Positions 48,367-61,300 of a DNA stretch of 64,000 nt are shown piece by piece (the first letter of the stretch is position 1; each line of letters starts with the position of its first letter). The stretch is from Atherinomorus stipes (Eukaryota; Chordata; Actinopteri; Atheriniformes; Atherinidae). The stretch is from the NCBI GenBank assembly GCA_023101725.1, contig JALJCO010001388.1, positions 1 through 64,000 of the forward strand, written 5' to 3'. Below the pieces are notes generated by a model, which was not told the origin of the DNA, ran no database searches, and worked only from the letters and a program-made list of their open reading frames with translations. The position numbers were made by a program, and so were the translations under genes.

Positions 48367-49460
48367 CTGTCGTCGTGGTTACATGTGACCATCCCAGCTG
48401 CCTGCTTCATGTGTCATCCTGACATTACACGGCTGATTGTCTCTGAAAAGAGGCTGGACAAACATGAACGTTCTCACACTCTGATCACCCCAGAGACAGT
48501 CTGCAAGATGCAGCTTAGAAAACAAAGTGCTCCACTGCCCTCTATAGGCTTTTATGTGGAAATGTATGATCATATGTGCACGCACTTATTTTTTTGGCAG
48601 ACAGTCTGTCATCTGCTGTTTATCACCGATACGGTGAAGTCACTTGAAATGTAAGATTCAGTCATCAAGAGACCATTTTTAATAAAACAGATGCTGTGAC
48701 AGACCTTCTTTTCTTATTCTGCCTGTCTAAAATGTTCAAATTATCACATGTCTTCAGGATAACTTCATCTTTTTTAATCATAAAACAACAATAAGGTTTC
48801 ATGGCTTTTAGTAAACATTTTAGACCAACAAATGCTTCTCATTCAGCTCTTCCTTTTCTTTTTTTTTTGCCTCTTTTTATTCAACATTTAAGTGAAAAAC
48901 TTTATCCAGCCCTTTCATATGTGACAGTTCAGTGTCTGTTCAAAGCGCAGCTGAACCTTCCCGATGGCGCTTCGCTGTCAGGGTGAAGCAGCACAGACCC
49001 AGCTTTGTCTCCACTACCTTTAAACTCAACTTTGATGTGGACTGGAGAGACGTTCCTCTATTTAGATGTCACTCTTACCTACGGTTTTAGAAAAAAATTC
49101 AAATGTGGACTTCTGGTAGACTTTTCAGACAAAGTTATAATTAGATTTATTTATATGTGTATGCACAACTGTGTGCTTTAAGAATACAGTAGAAATGAAC
49201 CAATCATGGCCGTCTTTTTGAGGTTGTCCACAGTGAAACGTTCTTTCTCCTCTACTTACCTAGAAATACAAAACAGTCCCTAAGATGGTAAATTACAAGT
49301 AATAGTGTTGAGATAAGATGCAAAATTTAAAAACAAAAACTGAAGTAGAAGCAGTTAGGCTAATCTGCAGAAAAACAGCTGTTTGACTGATGCATTGATT
49401 CATTTTAAAATGTAATGGTGACATCATGATGTATGAGAAGCCTTTATCACAACACTGTGA

Positions 49461-51549
49461 GCACAATTATTAGGCAAGTGAGTATTTTGACCATGCTGTC
49501 ATTTCAGTGTAAATTTTCCAACTCTTATCTGTATAAACTTGATAGCCTGTTGGATGTAAGCATGCAACCTGATGTGTATTTGTGTATTTAGGGAGGGGGT
49601 GGCCTTAGGAGACCAACAGCAGGGGCGCCTGCAGAGATTTTTTTAGGGGCGGCCAGAGAGAATAGCAGGGTGGCCAAGGCTTATTAAAGGAAAACTTTTG
49701 TTTCTTTCAACCTGGACCTTATTTCTTAGAATTTACTCACCAGTAACATTTTTGCATCACTATGACTCCTTTGTACTGTACTGTAGATTAGCTCTAGATC
49801 CACATACTGTATATCCATATAATGGCAGTGAAGGGGGTACATGAATAGGCCTCTGTATAAGGCATTATCTGCAGCAAAACTCCTTCATTTCACTGGTACT
49901 TTAAGATGAATGAATGAACCAACAAGTGCTGTCCTGTGAGTTCAGATTTGGCTTGCGGTAGTTATTGGGGGTGTTCTCCACATGTCTACCAGCCGCGCCC
50001 AGAACACCATGGTCAGTTTATCAGTTGATAAAATGAACAGCAGGTAAATCACAAGCTCAACTTCCTCCATTGTTGTTCAGTGTGTGTGTGTGTCGCAAAC
50101 AAATGACTTCCCAAAAGTACAGCAAAAGAGCAATGGCAGAAAATGGAAGGTCTACTGTAATATTTTTTTTATCTATTTTATTGTCATTAGCTTATAAAGA
50201 TTTTGACAGATATAACCAAAGCATGCTGCATGCTTTTTGGGCCATGGCCACCCCTGGCCACCCCCTGTGGGCGTCATTTACCAACAGCCTATACCAGGTG
50301 TGCACAATTATTAGCAGCTGCTTTTTCTTTGGCAAAATGGGCCAGAAAAGAAACGTCTCAGACTTCAACAAGTCAAAAATGATCAAAGATCTTCCAGAAT
50401 GATGCAGCACTCTTGAAATTTCCAAGACACAAGGACGTAACCACACCATCAAACGTTTTGTTGCAAATCTCCAAAAGGGTCACAACTTAAGGTGTTGAGA
50501 GAAAATGAGACATTAACTGCCAAACAATTGAGAAGCTAACAGGAAGCCATTATCCTCCAGTGCTGTCCTGTTCCAGAACTGTAGCCTGCCTGGAAGATCA
50601 CTAAGTACAGGGTGTTCATTTCTCAGAGACGTGACCAAGGTAAGAAAAGCTAAACCCAACCATCAATAAACAAGACGGCAAGACTGGGCCATGAAACATC
50701 TACAGACTGATTTTATGAAGGTTTTACAGTCTGGACTGATGAGATGAGGTGGACTCTTGGACCTGATGCGTGAGCCCACGGATGCATCATTAACGGGCGT
50801 AGAGCTCCTCTCCGACTCAGACGCCAGCAAGGTGCTGCAAGATGGACTCAAACTGAGCTCCAACACCTACAGCCAGTTTCTAGAAGACACCTTCTTTACA
50901 CAGTGGTGCAGGAAAAAGCTGCATCTTTCAAGAAGACCGTGATTTCTATGCAGGATGATGCTCCGTCTTATGCACTGAAGTACTCTGACCATTAAAGGCC
51001 TTAAAAATGAAAGAACAATGACACGGTCCTTCCCCACCTGACCTGAACCCTATTGAGAATTATGGGAGAACTTATTAAACATAAGATTTACAGTGAAGAA
51101 AAACAGTCCACCTATCTGAACAGAGTCTGGGAGGCTGTGGTTGCTGCTGCACAGAAGGTTGTTGGTCAAGAAATCAAGATACTGACAGACTCCATTAAGA
51201 CCTTTGAGTTTTATTGAAAAGAAGGGTGACTATTGGTAGCTGGTTTATTTTTTATAATAGAAATGTTTATCTGTAAAGTTTGAGTTGTTTCTAGATTATT
51301 CTCGTGTTTATAAAATTAAAATAAACAAGTGAGATGGAAAAAACTGTTTTTCATTGAGTTGCGTAATAATTCAATAGTTCCCTAATAACTGCGCACACAT
51401 AAATATTCTTGTAAAAAGCCAAATCTTCACTTTCATCTCCTTAAATATTGAGGTTTTGAGATCTGTAACATTTTGGATGAACTAAGAGCACTGTTGCTGT
51501 TAAATTAAAGATCTAATCCTCAAAAATGTAACTTGCCTAATAATTGTAT
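49461..51549 (+). mobile_element. Tc1/mariner relic with GCACAATTATTAGGCAAGT ends
   Basis: Left end GCACAATTATTAGGCAAGTG and right end ACTTGCCTAATAATTGT are inverted repeats. Inside, MGQKRNVSDFNKSKMIKDLP (50337-50399) is the start of a Tc1-like transposase. Later blocks in shifted frames include ISMQDDAPSYALKYSD (50942-50990, around the catalytic Asp) and IYSEEKQSTYLNRVWEAVVA (51090-51150). Stops and shifts make it inactive. A hAT-like element is inserted near the left end (49620-50279). Confidence 0.8.
49620..50279. mobile_element. hAT-like insertion inside Tc1 relic
   Basis: ACCAACAG occurs just before CAGGGGCGCCTGC (49612-49619) and again at 50280-50287, an exact 8-bp repeat where the Tc1 sequence resumes. 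CCATATAATGGCAGTGAAGG and GGCATTATCTGCAGCAAAAC are shared with the hAT element at 27898. The right terminus is less clean (CACCCCTGGCCACCCCCTG, then 14 more bases), so the exact border is uncertain. Confidence 0.55.
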
Positions 51550-51573
51550 AGTTAAATTTCTGCTATCAAATGA

Positions 51574-51616
51574 TTTTTTTTTTTTTTTTTTTGATGATCA
51601 TTTGGGGGGGGGGGGG
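51574..51616. repeat. T-run and G-run homopolymers
   Basis: 19 T residues (51574-51592) and 13 G residues (51604-51616) close together just right of the Tc1 relic. Assembly accuracy is doubtful here. Confidence 0.9.
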
Positions 51617-51740
51617 TTGTTAAATTTTCCAAGTAATGTACATATCTATTTGAATTTTTTTTCTTCATTTTAATGGCCATTTAATGGTGACAAAATGTCC
51701 TTAGATATTGTTCTCTTTTTCTAGTTTCTTTGCCTGACAT

Positions 51741-52455
51741 CACTTGCAGACTCATTTTTCTTCTTAAGCCGGATTCATCCTTCTTTATCAGATACACACT
51801 GACATGTGCATCATATCTTTCCCGCAGCCTGATGTGCAGCAGAGCTCCAGCCTGTAAAACCTTTTATTGGTCCTCCTGTTCTGTGTTTACTGCTTTGGTT
51901 TCCTCCATCTTCTGGGCCATCTGGTTTCTGAGATGCTCTGTCTCCATTTGCAGACCAGTTTCTGATGCCGCGCTGTCATGATGTTTATCAGCTTCTCTTG
52001 ATCTTCTCAAGCGCTCAAGCTAAGGCCTCTTTTATTCAGAGTCCAGTCAGTTCTTTTGTCAAAATTATGTTTATGATTATGGAAATACTATTTTATTGTA
52101 AGTCATGACTTAATGTAAACACCTTATTAAACCCACTTCAAAGAAGAAGAAAGCTGTATTAGTGTACTAGTTCCCCCCCTACAAGCTAAGAGTCCTTTAG
52201 CCGTCGCATGAGAGCCTGAAGGTTCCTAAAACCTGTTTGAGTCACAACATTGAGCTCTTGAATACCACTAGCATCAATTTTGCCCTCACTTTCCATGTCT
52301 CCTCTTCTTTCTCCTCCAGCTTTCTGGTATTTTCCAAGCTTTTCATCACCCTTCTTCCCAAAGTGGTCACTTAACCATTCCCATCTCCAGCTGCTCAGCC
52401 ATCTCAAGCTTGTCTGGATCTGGAAGTTCCCGGAGATCTTTGCTCTCTTTTTCAC
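51741..52455 (-). pseudogene. Coding-like, charged minus-strand fragments
   Basis: Two stretches read like decayed or partial coding sequence. At about 52018-51870 the minus strand gives ERLRRSREADKHHDSAASE then TEHLRNQMAQKMEETKAVN, coiled-coil-like. At about 52450-52380 it gives KESKDLRELPDPDKLEMAEQ then LEMG. They are in different frames, with stops between, and no confident splice pairs. I do not recognise a family; they may be exons of an unknown gene or a processed pseudogene, or chance. Confidence 0.25.
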
Positions 52456-52790
52456 ATTTTAACTTTGAAACAGCTTTCGGTTGTAAGGGTTTTTGTATTG
52501 CACCAGCCTGAGACCAACACAGACATGCCATGTAACTCTATGCCATTATTAATATGACTAGTACATGTATCAGCTTTCAGACAGATGGCCTCACATTTAA
52601 CTCTAAAGGTTTTATCAATTTAATATATTTTATTAGATGCTGGATATTAAGATATAAAAATAAATTAAGTTTGCTGAAAGATTTAGTTGACAGTGTGAAC
52701 ATAAATTCACACATGTACACAGAGTTTCCTGTGTTATTACAAGGGTTGTGCTGTTTAGCTGACTAGCACGAACAGAGTCAGAGGGAAGCA

Positions 52791-52820
52791 AGGAAGGGAG
52801 GAAGGAAAGAAGGAAGGAAG
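52791..52820. repeat. (GAAG)n-like microsatellite
   Basis: Imperfect GGAAGGAAAGAAGG units. Confidence 0.7.
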
Positions 52821-53249
52821 TCCTATTGAGAGGGTTGTTGTTCTCCATTATGGGGTACAATGTAAGTACATCAGAACAGAGAAGTGACAGATATGCACAT
52901 TAAAGTTCGTGAAGTCCCACGGCTATGAGTCACATCTGAGTGTGAGTACAGTTGCACTGAAAGTGCTGGTGGGCTCAGCATCATCTCGTTCCTGTGCTGT
53001 CATTCACTGACATAGACCCGCTCTGGTCCCCCAAGCCCCCTTTTTTTATGGAAGAGCTATGTAAGCTGACACACTTTTGAGTTTTTCAGAACTCTGCTGG
53101 CATTGTTATGCAGATTACAATTGTAGTTGTAGAACTCTGTAACATGTAACACACAAAAACGTGCAGGTAAAACTGGTAGTATTTCTGGGGCCTACAATGT
53201 CGCTCTGATTTCAAAACAAGTTGGAATCTTGTTAGTTCTCAAACTAAAT

Positions 53250-53601
53250 TAGTTTTGTTTTATTCTATTTTCCACAAATGCTGTAAATTTAGGGCTACAT
53301 TGTCGGAGTCATTCAGAGAAACCGCCGCCTTCCTCCTCCATGCCACACGATGGCGCTCTTGGTCTTTTACGTCGCGTTCACTTCCCCGCTGTTGTTGGTT
53401 TTTAGATTCACCGGATGTGCCCGTTTCAAAACACCGACTGAGGCTGTTTGGTTCAGTTTTCCGAAGTGTTCCCACTCTCACTGGAGCACTTTGGTTTGGT
53501 TCACAGTAATTAATGTCACTAACCGACAGACAGCACCGGTAATGAGCGACGTGGTCTCTTCAGCATCGTGAGGACGTTTGCTTTTTTTTACAGTTTGCAA
53601 C
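53250..53601 (+). promoter_or_regulatory. ERCC4 5' UTR and promoter-proximal region
   Basis: Mixed-composition segment with CpGs (GAAACCGCCGCCTTCC, GACGTGGTC) directly upstream of the ERCC4 start. No TATA box is evident. A TTTTTTTTTACAG tract ends at 53593, eight bases before the ATG, and looks like a 3' splice site, so an upstream non-coding exon is possible. Confidence 0.4.
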
Positions 53602-53778
53602 ATGGCGGGCGCGCTGCTGGAGTTTGAGACCGAAATGTTTCTGAGTCTTTTCGGCTGTGACGGGTTGCTGGTGGTTGCTGAAGGGATGGGAATAGATCGG
53701 ATCCTCCTGCAATTCATGCGGGTTTACTCGGAGAAGGGAAGTCTGGTCCTTCTGCTCAACACCACTACACCAGAACAG
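53602..53778 (+). CDS. ercc4: ERCC4 exon 1 coding part
   Basis: 59 codons, [20 protein letters not shown] onward, ending [10 protein letters not shown] before GTAAAG (phase 0). Confidence 0.95.
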
Positions 53779-55290
53779 GTAAAGATATGTTTTACATGTT
53801 TCCTCTGAACGTCTCAGGATCCTGCCGTTGCTAGGTGATTTCTATTAGCAAGGTGGCTAATGCACCTGTAGCTACAGGCGTCCTCAAATTGATTTATACC
53901 CTCCAATTAAAGAAACGGCTAGGTTCACAATAGTAATTCAAATAACAAGAAACTAATAATACATTTTAAAAATGCCAGTTATTTGCTTCAAAAGTAATCA
54001 GAATAGAGCTGCTTGTTAGTCTGTAGTCATAAAGGAATGGGAGGAAACTGTAGTCAACATCTGTGACTGAACTGTAATAAACCCCCTTAAATAAATGGAA
54101 TTTAAACACAGAAATACTAAACAAAAGTCATCAATCAATAAATGCACTGAAAGCTGTTAAAAAAGCCAGTGGTGGTGCAACAAAGTACTAGTGGTGTGTT
54201 GATGTTTTCTTTTGTTTGTTTGTTTTTCATGATTCCAAATATTTTTTCCTCAGACTTGAGTGATTCCATTTTTTTCCCTCTGCTTGGTCTAAAAAAGAAA
54301 CTGTTACTGACACATACCACCAAAATTTACTTCTTGATTTCTTTGATGTTCCTTGAGGTCAGAAAGTTTCTGTGTGAAATTAATTAAGTTTTGTGTCACG
54401 TCCATGATCTGTTCTTTTCTACAAAATTAAACAACTGAACGAACATCCTCCGAGACTGGTGATTGGATCATTTTTGCCAGGGGTTGCACACATTGTAGCC
54501 ATATGCCATTCCCATTTTTCCAAATCTAAAAGCATTTAGGATCCATATGGCGTTACTTATTGGTATTAACATAGCATAATAGATGGGGTGGGAAAAAATA
54601 TCGATACAGTGAAAAATCTCGTTTTTCATATGCCTATGATATATCGATATTTAAAAGCACGGTTTTCAAGTATTTTACTATGAAATCTTGTGAAATTTCA
54701 TTGTTCTGTTACAAAATTTTGCTAAATTTCATGAAATTTCATGAGATTTGGTAACAGAACGATGAAATCTCACAAGATTTCATTTGTAAAATAGATTGAT
54801 ACCGTGTTTTTAAATATAAATATCATATCAGCATATGAAAATATTGCGATATTTCAGTGTATGGATATTTTTTTCCCACCCCTAATAATAGAGGTCTCTC
54901 ATCCCTCTCTTTCAGGAGTATTTCACAGAGCAGTTGCGGATGGAGGGTGTAAGCCACCTGCCCCGGACAGTGACCAGCGATGTGCAGAGCGCGGAGCGTT
55001 ACAACGTTTACACCGAGGGAGGGGTGCTGTTCGTCACCAGCAGAATACTGGTGGTGGACTTCCTCACTGATCGCATCCCAGCTCATCTCATATCAGGTCA
55101 GAGGTGGTAAGACTGTTGCCCAGTTTATATTTATTCCAGATTAGTCTCAGCTGCTTTACAATATTTGATTTTGTATGTTTTAGCTGGTAGGAAAGGGTTG
55201 CAAGGCCATTTCCAAAGAACATGGTTTATATCATTGTAGTCACAAGAGGAAAACAGTCAATACGGCTGCAAATCTTGAACTCTATTTCAA

Positions 55291-55321
<31 letters not shown>

Positions 55322-58300
55322 GAAGCGCTTTTCCAGCAGGTTACGCGACTCAAAGCGCTTTACAGTTTAAAAACATACCCGCCCGCCCACTGCCCCCCCC
55401 CCCCCCCCCCCAAAAAAAAAAAAAAAAAAAATGTACATTAATCTACCTGCAGCTGAGTACAGATGGAAAAAGTGAGGGAACCCCATCAGAGGAGCCGTCT
55501 GCACCGGGGCGGCACAGCAACCGTAACCGCAGCGGCCCAGGTGCCCAGGGGAGGTGTGATGGAAGACCAACCCCCACCAAGGCACCAGTGATACTGCATC
55601 CAATTGGCCAACGCCACCCCGGACAGACGGCCCCCTAGAGGAAAGCACCGGAGAGACCTAAGGACCCAGGAACAATAAAAGTAATAAGTAATAATGATAA
55701 AGTAATAAGAATGTATGAAAAGCATTAAAACATTGAATAGAAACATCTAAAAATGCCCAAACAGCAATAAAAAGCTATTTAAAAACAACCTGTACAGAAT
55801 ATTAATTTAGCCAATTACAAAACAGTAAAAAAAAATATTTATTTATATAGCGCTTTCCATGCATAAATGCATCACAAAATACTTAAATAAAACAGCACTC
55901 TGGCATCAAAACAACCACTTCCACCCCTTCAGCCATTTTAAAACCAAATGTATACAGGCCTCATTTAGTTTGTCGAATGCTAAAGTTACAGTTCAATTGC
56001 ACAAAAATAACAAAAATACATGAACAGCTATGGTTTGCCAGGAGAAAGCCTCTTCTCAAAAAAAGATAAACATGGCAGCACAGTTTTTGTTTGTAAAATT
56101 ACATCTTAATCCACAAGACTTGTGGAAAAATGTCTCTTGATCAGACAAGACTAAAGTGGAGATGTTTGGCCATAATGCATAGCAACACGTAATGAAAAGA
56201 AGACGCAGAATATTAGTGCAAACACTTAATACAAAGTCTCAGGCACGATGGTGGAGTAATTATCAAGATGTTGCATTCCCAGTCAAAGTTCAGACCTGAA
56301 ACTTGACCTAAAAAACTTCAAACACTCAGTCCAATCCAGTGTTAACACAAAAAGACCGACCAACAAACCTCATCTAGATGAGTTTTGTAGTAGTTATTGA
56401 TGGGCTTTCATTGTGTTACATTGACATAGATATTACATTTCATTATACAAGGATGCACCACGATTACCTTTTTCATAAACTGATACCGATAAATTTCCGC
56501 ACCTAAAGGCAGATACCGATAACTGATAACCTATAACCGATAACACACATACATACCTAATCGTGACATCAATACTGTAAACAAAACCAAAGAGATTTCA
56601 CTCTTTGAATGAAGAAAAATGTATTTTTTTTCCAGTCAAAAACTATCAGTAAGCCTCTCAAACATTTTCTAAAAGATATCAAGCAAAACTAATTGACATC
56701 TCAAATGCACATCAACTTAGATAAGGTGCATTGTTTACTGACACAAAAATGAATGCTCATTGAGCTGATGCAAAAATACATGCAGTGGGATCACAAACTG
56801 AAAAAGTTTTCAAACATACAGTATACAGTCTTCAAAATTTTTCACACCCACCAATTAAAGAAAATGCTAAATTCACAATAATCATTCAATTAACAAGAAA
56901 CTGAAAAAAGTAATAAGAAATAAAAATGTACAAAATTTCAATTTGGTGATGTAAGATATTGCTTTTGAATTGAAGTTGAAAAGAATAATAATAATAATAA
57001 AAAAAAGAAAGAAATCTGTCCCAAACCAATTAGAGCACCTTACCCATGAGCTGTGGACCAAAACACCTGTCAGTGTCAACAGGTGGCATTTTTAAAAAAA
57101 AAAATTCTGTTAAACCACAATCCAAAATCATTGTCATGATTTTTTTTTTTTTTTTTTTTTTTAAACTATTTAATGAGAGGGTATGCATAATTTTGAATAC
57201 GACTGTATGTAATCGGGGCAAGTCGTCATGATATTGGAATTCCATAATAATTTCCTGTTATCAGCCTGATAATAATCATGCACCCCTAACATTATATAAT
57301 ATCCTCTCAACTTAGGCATCCTGGTGTATCGTGCCCATAAAATCATCGAGTCATGCCAGGAGGCCTTCATCCTCCGTCTGTTCAGACAGAAGAACAAGAC
57401 CGGCTTCATCAAAGCTTTCACTGACAAGGCCACAACTTTCTCCTCCGGCTTCTGCCAAGTGGAGCGTGTCATGAGGAATCTGTTTGTCAAGAAGCTCTAC
57501 CTGTGGCCCAGGTACAGTAGCGCTTACTTAATTTCACTAATAACTCTAAGCTTTCCCTCATCATCGCCTCCTTTTTCACTCAACAGGTTCCAAGCCTCGG
57601 TGAACACAGCGCTGGAGAGGCACAAGCCAGAAGTGGTGGAGCTGCATGTGTCGCTGACGCCTGCCATGAGAGCGATCCAGAGCTCCATTCTGGACATCAT
57701 GAGTGCTTGTCTGAAGGAGCTGAAACGCTACAACCCCACCCTAGAAGCTGAGGACATGTCACTGGAAAACACGCTAGGAAATGAGTTTGAAAAGGTCTTT
57801 CCTGAACTTAAATACTGAGTGATAATAAACACTTTGTCACAGTGGGAAAAAAAACCCAAGTAAGAGTAGAATAATGCAAACTGTAGTTGTGATGGCCTTA
57901 TATGGGAGTTGAATATTCTTTTTTAGAGATGTTTCCTTTATTTTTATCCAGACCATCCGCCACTACCTCGACCCTTTGTGGCATCAGCTTGGAGCAAAAA
58001 CTAAAGCCTTGGTTCAGGACCTGAAGGTGCTCAGGGTTCTCCTGCTCTACCTCACCCAGTACGACTGTGTCACCTTCCTCAATCTGCTGGAGTCACTGCG
58101 CTCCAGCCAAAAGATCTTTGGCTCCAACTCAGGTGAACTGAATGTACTTAACTGCTCTCAGTGTCTGATAGAACTACTCGGATTTAAAATGTTCCTATTT
58201 TTAAAATAATAGTATTCTATCCTCTTTGTTCATCAGGTTGGCTCTTCCTGGACTCCAGCACCTCCATGTTTGTGAACGCCAGGAGCAGAGTGTACAGGTT

Positions 58301-61300
58301 TCCTGAGAGCAAAAAGAAACTCAAAGTGGGGGTAGAGTCAGAAAAACAGAAGCCATCTTCCACCTCGGGTAGCTACATGTCTGAAATCTAATCATTAGTC
58401 AGAGTAAATACCACTATCGTTAACTTTTCATGTTGAAATGACTAAAAGCTCACTATATGTGTGTGGTTTTCAGAGGTGAAGCGGGAGCTGGTGCTGGAGA
58501 AGAGCCCGAAGTGGGAGGCCCTGACAGAGGTGCTGGAGGAGATCGAGAGGGAGAACAGCAACTCTCAGCAGGGACCAGGTTAGAGCTCAGAGCTGTTATC
58601 TACTATGATGCTGCCGTCTCAACAGCACATTTCTGTGTGTGAACCCACATGAAATTCTCCACATGAAGAGGATTTTATATTTGGTCCAAAATGTGAATTT
58701 GTCGATTGAAATGATTGAAATCACAGAAGTTTAGGAAAAGTTAAAGCTGCGATGACACAAAGCTTTTCTCCTGGTGGGCTGATGTGTCCTGGTTCAGATT
58801 TGAAGATGATGATGATGCTCCTGTACAGTAAGATAAACTAGTTCCCATGAAGGCTTTTGTCATTGTGAACACTCAGGCTCGTCATAGCTGGAAGAGCTTT
58901 GGTGTTGCTATGAATGTTAGGATTTGGCCAACATACCAGACAGATTAGCTGATGCTGATACCAGCAAAAAAAAAAAAAAAGAAAACGCAAATATCGGCCA
59001 GCCGATGTATCGGTCTATCCTTATTTTTAACCCACCTCACCAAAAAATGTGGGTGCTACAAGTAAAAAGAAAAGTTTCCGGTGAGATTCAAGACAACAAA
59101 CACGTCTTTATTATTAATAGAGTGACCTATAAAACCCACGACTCTATGTGTGTGTGTATATGTATATATATATATATATATATATGACTTGATAAAATTA
59201 AAACTGCTGAATATATTTAGGGATGTATAGTTTGTTGCATTAGAATTTGCTTACCCTGCAAAATCCAGTTTATTGAAGTATCAGATTTTGGCCAAGCACT
59301 TGCTATTCAGTTAGCAGATCTTGCACCTTGTGGCATGATTTTTACTCATGGTAAGGTCTATCTTCACCTCTTTTCCTCTTTTTTCCCCCTCTTCCTTTCT
59401 CCACTAGATTAGACCACTTTTAGACAAAATAGAAAACTAACCAGGTAACAGGAGAGCATTCTGTAAATGATGGTGCTTCAGTCCCAGCATGCAACGTAGC
59501 ATCACGTGTCTTTTCTTTTTCTGTTGCAAATAATAGCTGGCCTGATCAGTGAGCAAAATACTCAGCAAATCCTTGTTGATCAAATCCTGGATATGGAAGT
59601 TAAAAATATACTGAAGCAGACTGATCTGCATCGCTGGAGGAGACGTGTGAGGATTCTCATGATGACTCACTCTGTTTTCTTTCCTGAATGTTATAAAGAG
59701 GAGGTCTATTTATACAAAATAAATTAAGAAATTAATCATAGCACAGAAACCAGTCCTCCTGTGAGGTCAGTACACAGCAATGGTGGATATGTAGGTCTGG
59801 AGAATTCACATTGATGTTTGATGAGATATTGATCAGGGAAATATCGTGCAGCAGGTTGAGTTCTGAAAATCTTTTCTCTGCATAAATTCTTGTGTATTTA
59901 ACTTCTGAATCTATGGAATCACAGTACTACTCTTTCACAGTTTGAGCCTGATGAATCCTGACATTGTCATCTTGGAATATGTATGTTCCATTGGTGAAGA
60001 AAATATCCATTAATAGGATAACCTGGTCATTCAGGTGGTCAGCTGACCTCATTAACATGTAGTAACCCCAGATCATAGACTGCTCCGACTGTCTTTACAT
60101 GTTACTTCTGTTTATTTTTCTATTTTGAGCAAGTTAATTAAGCCATTGTTTGTTGGGTTTCAGGCAGCTGCTATATTTTGTATCACATTTTGAAATATCT
60201 GTTTGCAGTGCACTTTTATTGAAGCATTTTATCTTTTAGCTGCTAATGTACGCTTAGTTTTTAATAAATAAATACATTTACATAAATACATAAATACATA
60301 ATTATTCATACCCTCCACTTAAAGAAGGGGGAAAAACAGCTTTTGGTGAAACAAGTTGAAACTGACAAAAGTAATAATAAATAAAAATTCTATGAAAATC
60401 GTGACATTGATTTTAAATTGTGGTTTGAAAGAAATATAAAAAGAAAACACAAAAAATAAAACAAGCAAACAAGCTTGATGGGGTCTCTGAAGCACTTTGA
60501 GGCAATTTCTTCAGTCAGGTGTTTTCTGTAACGTCCAATCAGACTTCTACACTGTTAACAGGTATTTCGGTCCACTGTTCATGGGAAAGGTGCTCTAATG
60601 TGTCTGGGACAGTTTTGTTTGTTTGTTTTCTTTTTAATTATTATTTCCAACAACAATTCTTAAGCCATATCTTATTTTACTAAATTATAATTTGGTAATT
60701 TTTTTTATATATATTATTAGTTTCTTGATTTTCTTGTTATTTGAATTAATATTGTGAATTTAACCTTTTTTAAATTGGAGTGTATTAATAATTTTGAGGA
60801 CGACTGCATATCTGTGTTAATTTGTTACCTTTTTTTTTAACAAAGCTAAATGTTTGTCAAGCCTGATGCCTTCATTCACATGGCAAGGTATACGGTTCAT
60901 TCATTTAACAGTATGGGATCGATATCGGCTCAGCCCAGGTATCAGTATTGGATTAGATCAGAAAAAACTGGATCGGTGCATTTCTAATTATTGTGTGTAA
61001 AACATCTCCTTTTACTATAAATCAGTCCTCCCTCTCATTGTTGGAGAGCAGATTGGTCACATATCAGATGCTGATCCATTAAGTCTAACCCAGGTTTGTG
61101 TGTTTAACTGAGTCACCTGTTACCTGCAGGTCGAGTGCTGATTTGTGCCAGCGATGACCGGACTTGTGCGCAGCTGCTGCAGTATATCAGGAACGGCTCC
61201 GATTGGCTGCTCAACCGGCTTTATGCCCGCACGATCGGTAAAACGGACTCTGCTGCGGCTGCTGCGTTGGACCTGGACTCCCACAAAAAGGGAAAAGACT

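Larger units (their letters stand above)
45776..49460. other. Intergenic with repeats fragments, no gene seen
   Basis: A possible terminus TAGGGATGAGCATATCGATACC is at 46450; TAGC-rich words lie near 46120-46200; an A run is at 47371-47389. The 146-codon frame at 47877-48317 is discussed among findings; it has no recognised domain. Confidence 0.45.

Noticed and set aside
57324..57818. A 164-codon continuous open frame as a single exon
   Set aside because: It is ERCC4 exons 3 and 4 plus an in-frame 75-nt intron; canonical GT-AG sites and the XPF sequence RF across the joint support splicing.
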